A program made the position numbers and the translations under genes. The notes beneath the pieces are model-generated. The model was not told the origin of the DNA. It ran no database searches and saw only the letters and a list, made by a program, of their open reading frames with translations. From Drechmeria coniospora (Eukaryota > Ascomycota > Sordariomycetes > Hypocreales > Ophiocordycipitaceae), in NCBI RefSeq assembly GCF_001625195.1, contig NC_054389.1:3778520-3842519 (forward strand): 64,000 nucleotides of DNA, read 5' to 3'. This document shows, piece by piece, positions 32,601 through 43,513 of this stretch (position 1 is its first letter; each line of letters opens with the position of its first letter).

Positions 32601-33350
32601 CTAGGTCTGTAGAGAAGTAGCCGCCAGCATACTACGTGGCTGAGTTGTCGACTGACCATCTAATCATACCTAATACGGTTCCTGCTGCGAGTATTGTTCG
32701 GTGCGCATGTGTTTAGAGACTACCTGTGGGTACCTGCAGCGGCACGTTGTACCTGTCGCAGTGTACTCCGTACTTGCAATTACTCCGTACCTGTACTAAG
32801 TATTATATGAGCAGAGTACATATACAAGTAGTATGAGCACCTATAAATTAATACATGCAAGTATTTGTACATATTTGTACTCCGTACTGCACAACTACAG
32901 TACATGTATTACGGATTACGGAGTGCATGTACGTTGTACGGAGTACTTGCAGTAATACAACTACTGTACTTAGGCAGCGTGCATGTACTTGTAAGTAATG
33001 TACTTAAGTACTACATGTACTACTGGCTTACTGCGAGATTGTTAGGCGGCGAGTGGGGTGGAAGGGGGGGCGGGTTGATAAATTACATCGGAGCTGGTGC
33101 TCGTTTATTCGCACGCTGCGAGGTAGATCGTAGCCGCGACTACGGAGTAATACCAGTCGGAACACATGTCCTTCTTAGTGCCTTGGCTTGTACCTGGCAT
33201 CAGTCGGGCAGCACCGGTGGTGCACTTTCGCTTCTCCACAGGCCAATTCGCGACTCCATACGAGTACTTTCCCGTACCTGCATGGTGTGCGGCGCTCGTG
33301 AATGTACACCGACGTGTACATGTATGCGCACGTAAGTATTTCTTTCATCA

Positions 33351-35088
33351 ACAAACAGTTCCTTCCGCCCCGTTGCTTCTCGCTTTGCCTCATTTCCTCT
33401 CCTCTCGTCTTTCCTCGTCCTTGCACCAAACAACGCAGGAAACAGAAACCACCAGGACGGACGGAGCAAACGAAAGCGAGACGACTCCAGCGAAACGAGA
33501 CGAAGACGGCGGCAGCACTTCCGGCGCCACGTGACGACCAAACCGCCTGCCTGGTCATTTCTCGATCGAGTAGCGCGCTCTCAACTCGTGCGTGTGTTCT
33601 TTTGCTCACCAGAGCCCTGTTGGCCTGAGTCCTCCCTCTTGGCCTAGGCCCTGCTCGCTCACCCGGCTGGGCCTGCTTGCCTGCGGCTGCGGCTGCGACT
33701 GCGCCCGTGCCTTCTGCTGCCAGCAATTTAGGAGCGGTGCGGTATCACGGTCTACAGTACTTACGGTGTTACGGAGCACAGCACTTGCAGCTGCCGTGGT
33801 CGATGGTGCCCACTCATCCGTCCATCCGCCCATCCGTCACATTCTGAACCGCATGCATCGCCGTCGCTCGGTTGGCCGTCAGCATCCATCCGCTCCGCCC
33901 GCGCCGCTGGTCCCCAGCACCCTCGCTCCGTCCAATCCCCGACCGTTTCCCCTGCCGTCCTGTCGACCACTGCCGGCTCAGCTCGCGTCCCACCGCCCAC
34001 CGCTGTCCGTCCGCTCGTTCGCTGCCACCTTCGGTTCGAGCTCGTCCTGTGCCATTTGCCATCGGCGCCTCGTCTGCCTCGTTCCCTGTTTTGGCTCTAG
34101 CCGATCGATTAGCACCCTCGTCGCTCGTTCGTCGGCCGGCACCAGGCAAACCCACACAGCACCGCCGTGCAGCCGGCTACACGGTGCGACGACAGCCTCG
34201 ACGAAGCAACCGTGGACGGGTACCAGTCCGTAACGGAGTGCACCGTCGCCGCTGAAACATCCGCCCGAGGCCGCCCAACCAATTGCCGCCACGGACATTC
34301 ACTTGTCGCAGTCACCACGTTTGGTGTGTCTGTCCTGCCCGCCCGCCGCCCTAGGCTCCTACCCATCTGCGCCGTACCGTGCCAGCTACTCGCTTGTACT
34401 TGCAGCAAGCAGGTGCAGGTACTTTTCGCCGTCACTCGAGTCACGCCCCCCCCCCCCGACGCCTCGTCTCTAGGGGTCGTGTTCTCTGGGCCACCATCCA
34501 CAGTCGCGCTCTGCCCTCGTTGCCGTCAGTGTGCGAGCGCAGCGCTCCAGCGGTACACACACGCCTTGGTACCGACTACCTAAACTGTCTTTTTTTTTTT
34601 TTCCAACGGGAGCACGACCAGCGAGCCGTACGGAACGCAATCGCAACACGCACTGGCAGCAGTGCGCACTCGTCCGATCCCTCCCCCCCTCCAGTGGTCT
34701 CCCACACCGACCCTCTACTCCCCGACGCTCTCACGCACATTCTCACCCACGCACCCCCCCTTCGCGGCCAAGCAGCCACGGCGCACTCCCTTCCGATACT
34801 CAGCTCGACTTGCTCGCTCCGTCACATCCTCGCGTCCCAGGAGCGCCTGCGCGCGGTCCCGCACCCATCCAACAAGTCTCGCCCACGCCCTCGTCGTTCG
34901 CTCGCCATCCGTCTCCGCACACGGCACGCATCCCTCCCAAGGAGCCGGTGACCGACGCCCACTGAGATCCTCGTCAGCCACAGCGAGCCTCTCCCGCTCA
35001 TCGCGTCTGCGACTGGTGACGGGGGCCATCGCCAGACGCTACCTCCCAATCTCTGCTCGCTATTCCTCATTGGGGGCCGCGACAGAAC
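33351..35088. other. C/T- and GC-rich presumed promoter and leader of the ketopantoate-reductase-like gene
   Basis: Pyrimidine-rich on the plus strand with many short frames rich in Pro, Ser and Arg but no recognisable protein. It includes a T-run (34591-34602) and C-runs near 34446 and 34682. Its composition matches the leaders upstream of the Chs4-like and MFS genes. Confidence 0.5.
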
Positions 35089-37980
35089 ATGGCACCCATG
35101 ACGCCTCGTCTCAAGGTTCTATCAGGTATGTCGTCCCACCACCTCCCGCCGCCCATCGTTGTCCGAAACGCCTTTTTTTCGCTCTGCTCCGGCTCCCTGT
35201 CGCCTCAGCACACTGCCCTGGCGCGCGCCGCTCTCTACCTTTAGCGTTGCCCATCCGCATCTCCCCTCGTCGTCGCTGCTGTCGCCATTCCAGTTTCCCG
35301 GCCCTGCCGCGATCCCCTCCTACCCTTTCTTGCCTGCCTCGCCTTCGCACTGCTCTCGTCCCTCCCCTCTCCCTGCCTCCTGTCCGATTCTTGGGGAGAA
35401 AGCTGTCGATGCAGCGATCCCCCGACATCATTCACCATGAGCGACACCCAACTAATGCAAGTCTGCTCAGTCGGCGGAAATCCCGTCTCCGCCTTTCTGT
35501 CCTGGAGGCTTCAGGCGACCAATGCCTGCGACGTGACCCTCGTTTGGAAATCCGGCTTTGAGCATGTCGCCCAGTACGGCATCTCGTTCAAGTACGTCCG
35601 GCGACCCGCTGCCTCGTGAATCCACTCCGCCGACGCTTCCCCGCGAGGTGCTGACCCTGGCCGTCGACAGATCGCCCATCTTTGGAAACGAGCGGTTCAA
35701 GCCTCGACACGGTATGCCCCCGGCACCGCCCCGACCCGACCGCATCCTCCGCTGACCCTTCCGTCCCTCGCCGCAGTCGTTCGGAACCCCGAAGACGCAT
35801 CCAACATCCGCGACGGTCCCTTCGACTACGTCGTCCTCTGCGTCAAGGCCCTCCCCGACGTCTACGATCTTGCCGCCGTCATCGACGCCGTCGTCACCCC
35901 CCAACACACGTGCATCCTCATAAACACGACGCACACGCTCGGCGTCGAGGCCGCCATCGAGGAGCGCTACCCGACAAACGTCGTCCTCTCCCTCGTCTCC
36001 GGCGCCGAATTGATCCAGCTCGGCCAGAGCGAGTTTGAGCACAAGTCCTCGACCGAGATTTGGGTTGGGCCCGCGAACAAGAGCAGCAACATCCCGGTCT
36101 CGATACAGGACAGCATGGCCCAGGCGTTGGCCATGACCCTCAGCACCGGTCAGGTCGATTGCAAAGTCTCCCCCAACATCCGCCAGCAGCAGTACGAGAG
36201 GGTCATCGGGTGAGTCGCCGGCCGCTCCTTTCCTCGCCTTGACGCCATCCTCGATCGGCCAGGTCGCTGACCGTGTCGCAGACCCATTTCCTTTCATCCC
36301 GTCAGCGTTCTATTCGATACCCCCAACCACGCCGCCCTGTTGGACAAGGTCGGCGTCCGCGAGATGGTGTCCGACGTCATCGACGAGCTGTTGCGCCTCG
36401 CCGACGCCAGCGGCTGCAAGTTGTCGTCGGATTTCAAGCAGCGCACAGTGGACGAAATGACGAGACCGAACCTCCCGGAAAGCATCATGTGGCAGGACTA
36501 TGTCGCGAGACGGCCGATGGAGGTCGAGACGTACCTCGGCTCCCCCATCAAGCTGGCCCGCGACTTGAACGTCGCCGTGCCAAGGATCGAGACCCTGTAC
36601 GCCATCCTCCACAACCTCAACATCGTCAACAGGTCCAGGCCCAAGCCCGGAGAGGCCGTGCCCATGATGCCCCCGAGCTCCCCCACCGTCTCGACGTCGC
36701 TCCCGCGGATGCCCTCGCTGCAAGGCCACCGCCCCATGATGCCCAACGGCAACGGCATGCCCCGTCAGCCGCGGCCCAGAAACCTGTCCAACGTGAGCCA
36801 ACCCGGCAGCATGCGTCGCGGGCCCCCCTCGATGGCCGGTGGCCCGCCCAACGGCTACCCGCGTCCCCCGCCCTCCTTGAACGGAGGGTCCAGAGACCCC
36901 TCGAGGCGGGGCTCCATGGACGGCAACGACCTCGAAGAGTTCTCCCACCTCGTGCTCTACGACGACATCCCCGAAGGCCAAGAGCCGACGATTGGCGATC
37001 CGGAGCTGGCCCTGCGGGAGCGAGAGCTCCAGCTTCGCCAGCGGGAGCTTGCCCTCAGGGAGCAGGAGATGCGAATGCGGCGCGGCCCGCCGCCGGGTCC
37101 CCGCCGCGGCCATCACCTCGGCCCTCACCCCGGCTCCCTGCCCGTCTCTCACCCCGGCCCCCACCCGATGCGCAACAGCCAGCAGGTCTTCGACGACGAC
37201 GACGACGACGACGATTTCGTGGACCCCTCCGTCGCCACCGGCGCCCCCACCATCGACCCGGACAATTTTGACATGATGAGCATGACGTCTCGCAAGACTC
37301 GCAAGGCAAGCGGACCGTCGGCCGCCCAGTTCCGTCGAAATCCCGAGGTCGACGGGCCTCTGCCGCCCTCCCGCGCCGGCAGGTACCGCCCGAGCTTTGG
37401 TCGCAACCGCGGGAGCCATGTCAACCACGCGCCGGCCGTGACGGACAACATCCTCGAGGACCCCATGATGGGCTTCACTTCGAACCGTTACGGCGCCGTC
37501 GACCGAGGAACCATGGGCGCCAGCTCCCGAGCAAACTCTCTGACGGCTTCGAGGCTGGACGAGCTGCAGCACGGGTCGGCCAACGGCGGCTCCTCCGGAA
37601 GCATGAACGGTGCCTACCCGCGTCGCGCCAGCCAGTCCCCCGGGAACCCGTATTCCCCCTCGGTGCGCGGCGGCAGCGGCCGCCCCTCGCCTCCCAACGG
37701 CTTCGCCTCGTCGCCCATGAACAGGCGCCCCTCGCCCTCCGACGGGGTTCGGCAACCCGTTCCGCGATACCCGCCGGGACAGGGAAACGCTGTCGCTCCC
37801 CAGCAGGTCGAGCAGCAGATAGGGGTGAGCGCCCTTGATCCACCCAAGAAGCCCAGAAATGTCCGTAGTCTGACGGGTAGTGCGAGTGCTAGCGCGGGCA
37901 GTGATGAGGTCGACTCGGGGCAATCGGCGCACAGCAGCCAGAGCAGCCTCGGGCAGGGGCCGATCGCGACGGCGCGCTAG
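35089..37980 (+). CDS. Ketopantoate reductase (PanE/ApbA)-like protein with long disordered C-terminal extension
   Basis: Five exons (35089-35125, 35471-35591, 35671-35711, 35777-36209, 36282-37980) encode 776 residues. Residues 1-330 have the two-domain layout of ketopantoate reductases: a Rossmann-type start (LKVLSVGGNPVSAFLSWRL), then DYVVLCVKALP and CILINTTHTLGVEAAI, and a helical C-domain ending in REMVSDVIDELLRLADASGC. The Lys/Asn catalytic motif of true PanE is not conserved, so the activity is doubtful. Residues 330-776 are Pro/Ser/Arg/Gly-rich and disordered, with a charged helix built from RELALRE-type repeats and a run of Asp residues (VFDDDDDDDDFVD). Similar long fungal proteins exist and their role is unknown. 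An alternative start at 35437 (MSDTQLMQVC) would skip the 345-nt first intron; I prefer 35089 because it supplies the first beta strand. Confidence 0.82.
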
Positions 37981-39421
37981 ATCGCCTCGTCTCGCATCCG
38001 CTTTCTCGGCGAGTGCGTGCGCAACCCGGGCCAGGCGCCGATTCCGATCAAACAACCCTTGGCCGGTCCCACCCCTCGGCTCGACGACGGCGCCGCGCGA
38101 CCTAACCGCCTGTCCGAGGAGTGCCCTGTTTCCAGACATGCCTCGCGCGTCCCGGATGCAGCACTGGCCGGGCCCTCGGCCACCCTCGGCCGCTGCCGGC
38201 TCGGACCGTTCATCAAAACATTATTCATCGCTCCGGCGACCGGCGACCCATCTAGCACGGCACGTGCGAATAGAATAGTGCCGAAAATGCCAAAGGGGCC
38301 GGTCGATTTCTGGCTTTACTGCATTGGGTGCGGGCTTCGTGTCTCGCTTCTTCTTGGCATACAATTGATCATCGATTTCTGCCCAAACTTGACGGGCTCC
38401 ACCTTCTTCGCAACAGCTTGTTTCCGTTGCCGAAATCGACGGGCGAGCGCGCACCGCGGCGATCAACAAGCAACGGCAACAGCATTGGCGAAGAAGCGGG
38501 AGAGCGTCAGGGGGACATCACGGCAATGGCACGATGACATTTCCTATCACGGACCCTCGGGCTCCTGGCTCTGCGGGAGCATTCGACCAGCGCGGCACAG
38601 CTAGCGTGGGGGTGATATACCCATGGTGATTCTGCTTGCGGCGCAGCAGCATACTCTACGAAAGCTCGCTTGTCATCCGAATTCTCATGTCGGCATACGT
38701 CTAATTCCTCTACGCCGTCATATAATTTTCTTTGTTGTGGATGGAGAAAGTGGTTCACGGCCGCACGCTATAGATGGCGGAATGTGTTCGGAGGAGAAGG
38801 AGACGCAGGATGCGTCGAGGGCGGAAGCAAAATGTGCGGAGAGGCATCCTTCAAGCTAGCTAACTGGACTGCTTGAATACTGCGTACGGTACTTGAACAC
38901 GAACAGGCATAGAGGATCATAGGGCGGTGTTTAAAAATGCCGTCCGCTCGACGGTGGCTTCAAACTCTTACCCTGCGATGGCGTCCGGTGCTGAATTGGA
39001 TTTGATGCAATACAATAATTCATGAGTGCATACTCATACTTGCACAAACACTCCGTACATGAATTCATGGAGAGTGAGCGTGAGCGAGAGGGTGAACGCC
39101 GGTACGCATATTCGCTGTCAGTGTGAATTCTGATTGATGTTGGATTGATGTACGGAGCACCTACTGTACACTTGCACCTACGAACAGTTCCGGCGTTTGG
39201 TGCAGTTGGTGGTGGAGACGCAACTGCTCATGACGCACGTGACGCCTCCAACCACCGCATGGCGACCTCCACCGTTCGCGCTTCTTGTTGTTTTCCTCGC
39301 CAGCAAGCAGCACTGTTCCTGTTTCCATTCACCAAGGGTCTCGGGGTATCGTAATTCGCCGTGGCGTGATATTCCGAGCCAATTCCCACCAATATTTAGT
39401 TCAAACTCATTGGTATCAACC
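37981..39421. other. Intergenic region upstream of hsk3
   Basis: A 1.44-kb gap with no gene I recognise. GTAC words are sparse here, with a few near 38885 and 39050-39175. The 3' flank of the ketopantoate-reductase-like gene and the hsk3 promoter lie here. Confidence 0.55.
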
Positions 39422-39853
39422 ATGGCAACACGGAACGTGGGAGCTTCCCAAAACATGAACCGGCAAAGCATGGCCCCCGGCAACAGCATCGCCAAGAATA
39501 GACAACTCGTGCGTTTTCAATCCCCAATGCACCTCCAACTATTTTCTGGCCCTGTAAGGCGACTGACTCGGCCGCTCAAATCTAGGCGCAGCTACACTCG
39601 CAACTCGCGCAACTATCGTCGAACCTCTCGGACACGGAGAACTTGCTTCGTATGACGAGCGTGCAGGCGGAGGCGATGAGGGGGCTCGGCAGCTGGCATG
39701 GCGGCCTGTGAGTGGCGTTCCTGTTGTCCGCACACTGCGTGCGCAACTGTTGAAGGGCTTCTGGTGAATCGTTGGCTGACTCGAAGCAGATTTATGGCCG
39801 CCAGCAAGGTGCTGGGAGAAGAGAGCGTGAACGACGCGCCGCAGGGCGCTTGA
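39422..39853 (+). CDS. hsk3: DASH/Dam1 complex subunit Hsk3
   Basis: Three exons (39422-39508, 39586-39707, 39790-39853) encode 90 residues. Hsk3 is a small coiled-coil subunit of the fungal-specific DASH ring that couples kinetochores to spindle microtubules. The core across the first splice, RQL|AQLHSQLAQLSSNLSDTE followed by NLLRMTSVQAEAMRGLGSWHG, is the Hsk3 signature: a short coiled coil with Leu/Gln heptads. The second splice gives GGL|FMAASKVLGEE, matching the conserved family end. Introns are 77 and 82 nt. The N-terminal 25 residues are Asn/Gln/Met-rich and variable in the family. It lies tail to tail with rpr2. Confidence 0.88.
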
Positions 39854-40171
39854 CGAGCCACGGGCACCTCGCCATGATGAAGATATGATGATTACGAATT
39901 ACGCTCATGTTCATTTTGTGCTAGTTTCAGGTGCAGAGTGATGCTGTTCGATTCCAAGCTACACTGTCTATCTGCCGAATGCCTCGTCGATGGGAGACAC
40001 TTTACCATCGGACCATCTGATTCCGCAAGCTTGTCGCGGGCGAGATTGGATTTTAATGAGAAAATTTGGTTGGGACGGTGCCTCGTCTGGAAACCCTCAC
40101 GATCTCGCGATGCAGCGGCGCCGAAGCCTCTGCACCTTCCCTTGTCGTGTTGTATTGATTCGCAGCAAGCC
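39854..40171. other. Convergent spacer hsk3 / rpr2
   Basis: 318 bases of 3' flanking sequence for two converging genes. I see nothing else in it. Confidence 0.6.
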
Positions 40172-40753
40172 TCAAGCGTCCCTCGCAGAAGGCCTTACAA
40201 CAACGTCTACGGCCCGTGGATGTTGTTCGGGACCGACGGTGGATATCATACTTCGCGCATCCCCGGCCTTTGACGTCTGCAGATTGGCCACGGCAGGTGC
40301 AGATGCTTGCGTACGCATCGCTCTTCGCATTTGCTGCTTTGCGCTGACGGGATACCTCTTTGATCTGCCGCATGTGGCGCACTTGGTGACCAGGATATCT
40401 GCCCAAGGTTTGCGGCCGCCTTTGCTCGTGTTTTCGATGACGGAGTGGCAGGTTTGCCCTTCGACCAGGAGGGTTTCGCAGAACTTGCAAATCGTCTGCT
40501 TCATTGCGGGGCTCAGCCGGATCTGCCCCTTCAAAGCTACTGCCCTCAGATCCGAGGTAAGGGATCGAGAAATGTTCTGAGCAGCCTTGAGCCGGATACC
40601 GGAGGACCCGTCATCCCTGGTTACTGGATGCAATGCTCCATGTCGGTTCCTGTCCGCGCAGCCGGAGAGGTAGTTGGCAGCCTGGTAGAGGTAGGACACC
40701 CGAGAGTACAGAATTTTGTTTTGGACACTGCTGTTTTTTTTCTCCTTATTCAT
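40172..40753 (-). CDS. rpr2: RNase P/MRP protein subunit Rpr2 (Rpp21)
   Basis: A single-exon gene of 193 residues. Rpr2/Rpp21 is a protein subunit of nuclear RNase P, which removes 5' leaders from precursor tRNAs. The N-terminal helix QNKILYSRVSYLYQAANYL and the middle MSRSL-like segment (NISRSLTSDLRAVALKGQIR) match the family. The zinc ribbon is C89-x2-C92 (ICKFC) with C125-x2-C128 (KCATCGRSKRYPV), spaced by the typical GGRKPWADIL. The C-terminal 60 residues are polar and variable. The start at 40753 gives MNKEKKNSSVQNK, a plausible basic N-terminus. The gene is divergent from sub2 with a 756-base spacer. Confidence 0.88.
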   Translation of the reverse strand: MNKEKKNSSVQNKILYSRVSYLYQAANYLSGCADRNRHGALHPVTRDDGSSGIRLKAAQNISRSLTSDLRAVALKGQIRLSPAMKQTICKFCETLLVEGQTCHSVIENTSKGGRKPWADILVTKCATCGRSKRYPVSAKQQMRRAMRTQASAPAVANLQTSKAGDARSMISTVGPEQHPRAVDVVVRPSARDA

Positions 40754-41509
40754 TGCGGATTATGGCCTCTCTGTCGTAATGCAACTGCCGAAGCATCGAG
40801 ACAGGCTGGCTTTCATTCACCTGTTTGCTTGTTTCGCGAGGCAAGCAATATTAAGGTGCGAGGTCGGAGTAGATTTCTCTCAATGCGTAATAATAATCAA
40901 ACCTCCGCACTGTACGGAGTACTGTACAGTAAGTAATTGTACTGTAGGTACGGAGCAAGTGTACAAGTGTACATGTAGTACCGGGGGGGGGGGTTGTTAC
41001 ATCCGTAACAGGAAATATTAAATGTACATGTAGAGTATTGCATGTACTTAGCTGCACAAATACACATAGTTGGTGTACTTGTGACACTGTGTGTCCTCCG
41101 TCCAAGCTACAAGTACATTTAGTAGGCCAACAAGTACATGTATTACAGCAGATGTACTGTACAGTACATCTACGGTGCACATGAGAGAACCGGATCCGTC
41201 ACATGACTTAGCGTGGCGCACGAGCCAGGACGACGGCAAACAGTCATTCACTCCACTAGCTTCAGCCTTGCAAACATCCCTTCGTCAACATCAACTTGGT
41301 TGGGAAAGTCGACCCTGGACGCTGCCAACCCCGTTCATCATCGCACTCCGTCCATACTTGACGCTGTCTGCCTTCAATTGAGTAATCTTGTCCCACTTGC
41401 CCCTTGCCACGGACTACGCCTCGGCATCAACTACCTACCCCTCCCACCCTCCTCTTCGGCGACGACGACTGCATTTCTGCATCCGGCGACAGAGAGCACC
41501 GCAGACAAG
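40754..41509. promoter_or_regulatory. Divergent intergenic promoter region rpr2 / sub2 with GTAC island
   Basis: About 40905-41180 is GTAC-rich (for example GTACGGAGTACTGTACAG and ACAAGTACATGTATT) and is split by a G-run at 40984-40993. Bases 41190-41509 are plainer, C/T-rich sequence, the likely leader of sub2. Both promoters must use this spacer. Confidence 0.55.
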
Positions 41510-43513
41510 ATGTCCCACGAAGAAGATCTCATCGATTACTCCGATGAGGAGATCGGTGGAAACGACACCGTTCCCGCCCCCAGCGGTTCCAATGGCAAGA
41601 AGTCGGAGCTCGCTACTGGCAACGACGTCGACAAGAAGGGCAGCTACGTTGGCATCCACTCGACTGGTTTCCGCGACTTTCTCCTGAAGCCCGAGCTTCT
41701 CCGCGCTATTGGCGACTGTGGCTTCGAGCATCCATCGGAGGGTCAGTTCTGAAGAATCCTATTCACATCCCGTATCATCAAACCCCCTCCCCACAACCGT
41801 CCGTCCGTCGCGCGCGTGGCAACGCACGACCGAAATGAGTGGAATCCGACGGCCGCCTTCCTACCTCTGTCGCCGCATCAACTGCATCAAAGGGGCCATG
41901 CCCATCTTGAGGTGCATCAACACCCGTACTGGTGCGGGACTCGACCATGATCGAGATGGATCAGCGCCGAGATAAACGGGGCGGCGCTGTGGGGGATGCC
42001 GAGGGTTGAGAAACCTGCCCACCACGCCCGCGGCGATTCGGCCACGCCTTTTTATCCGGGCCTGCCGCGACGCGACGACCGCCTGGAGCTTGGGAGGATG
42101 TTTTGCAGCGACTCAACGGCCGCCCTCGACACCGCGAGCTCTTTCGGTCGTGCTTGATGCGCGATGGACGGACGGGGCCCCTGCCTCGTTTCACCTGCCG
42201 TTCGTTCACGCTTGGGAGTCCATGTCTAACATCCGCTCGATCGATAGTCCAGCAAACTTGCATTCCTCAGGCCCTTCTCGGTGGCGACATCATTTGCCAG
42301 GCAAAGTCAGGCTTGGGAAAGACGGCCGTCTTCGTCCTCGCCACCCTGCAGCAGGTTGAGCCGATCAACGGAGAGGTCTCCGTCATGGTCATGTGCCACA
42401 CTCGCGAGCTTGCCTACCAGATCCGCGATGAGTACAACCGATTCAGCAAGTACATGCCCGACATCAAGACGGGTGTCTTCTACGGCGGTACCCCCATCAA
42501 GCCGGATGTCGACATGCTCAAGAGCAAGGACACGTGCCCGCACATCATCGTCGGTACCCCCGGCCGACTCAAGGCTCTCGTCCGCGACAAGGCGCTCCGT
42601 CTCGGCAGCGTTCGCATCTTCGTGCTCGACGAGTGCGACAAGATGCTCGACCAACCCGGTACGTCCTCGGCCCCGTCGGTGCATGGCAACACGGCCGGCC
42701 GTCTAACCTTGAGCAGACATGCGCACCGATGTGCAGGAGGTGTTCCGGGCCACCCCCACGCAGAAGCAGGTCATGATGTTCTCGGCCACCTTGTCGGAGG
42801 CCATCAAGCCCATCTGCCGCAAATTCATGCAGAACCCGACGGAGCACTACGTCGACGAGGACACCAAGCTCACGCTGCACGGCCTGCAGCAGTACTACGT
42901 GCAGCTCGAGGAGAAGGAAAAGAACAGAAAGCTCAACGAGCTTCTCGACGAACTTCAGTTCAACCAGGTCATCATCTTCGTCAAGAGCACCATCCGCGCG
43001 ACCGAGCTGGACAAGCTCCTGAAGGAATGCAACTTCCCGTCCATCGCCGTCCACTCGGGTGTGAGCCAGGAGGAGCGGTGAGTTCCGACCAGTGACCGGG
43101 ACGGCGAGCATGGCTGCGTTGCTTACCTTTACTGACGGCCCAACAGCATCAAGCGTTACAAGGAGTTCAAGGAGTTCAAGAAGCGCATCTGCGTTGCCAC
43201 CGACGTCTTCGGACGAGGCATCGACATCGAGCGCATCAACCTTGCCATCAACTACGACCTCCCGGCGGATGCCAGCTCCTACCTGCACCGCGTAGGTCGT
43301 GCCGGTCGATTCGGCACCAAGGGTCTTGCCATCTCCTTTGTGAGCAGCGACCAGGATCAGGAGGTGCTCAAGGAGATTGAGAAGCGCTTCGAGGTGGCCC
43401 TGCCGTACGTTTCTGTCGGACAAACCCCACCGGATGACGAAGTGATGCTAACCTGCGTCTTCAGCGAGTTCCCCAAGGAAGGGGTGGAGCCAAGCACCTA
43501 CATGGCGTCCTAG
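41510..43513 (+). CDS. sub2: DEAD-box (DECD) ATP-dependent RNA helicase Sub2 (UAP56)
   Basis: Five exons (41510-41741, 42248-42658, 42717-43077, 43147-43404, 43465-43513) encode 436 residues, the usual size. Sub2/UAP56 is a nuclear helicase needed for spliceosome assembly and, in the TREX complex, for mRNA export. Visible motifs are the acidic N-terminus [16 protein letters not shown], the Q-motif region [15 protein letters not shown] across the first splice, Walker A AKSGLGKT (96-103), [22 protein letters not shown] (205-208), SAT (237-239), VFGRGIDIE and HRVGRAGR (382-389). The C-terminus [15 protein letters not shown] is typical. The first intron is 506 nt, much longer than the other three (58-69 nt). 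Confidence 0.97.

Larger units (their letters stand above)
25400..33350. repeat. Large GTAC-rich island region
   Basis: Nearly 8 kb in which GTAC recurs at very short intervals in words such as TACTCCGTAC, GTACGGAGTA, ACATGTACT, TACTGTACTT, AAGTACTTAC and CCTAGGTACC. The densest parts are about 26250-29180, 30330-30500 and 32470-33050. Spacers of plainer sequence (for example 25750-26230 and 29480-29960) lie between them. Translated frames here are rich in Cys, Thr, Tyr and Val because of the motif, and none resembles a protein family. I regard the region as non-coding. Confidence 0.75.

Noticed and set aside
25400..33350. RIP-mutated transposon remnants as an explanation for the desert
   Set aside because: RIP leaves A/T-rich DNA with C-to-T bias. 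This region is not A/T-rich, shows no transposase or reverse transcriptase fragments, and its repeated words are short palindromes.
36310..38139. A 609-codon open frame on the minus strand
   Set aside because: It mirrors exon 5 of the ketopantoate-reductase-like gene and is a composition artefact.
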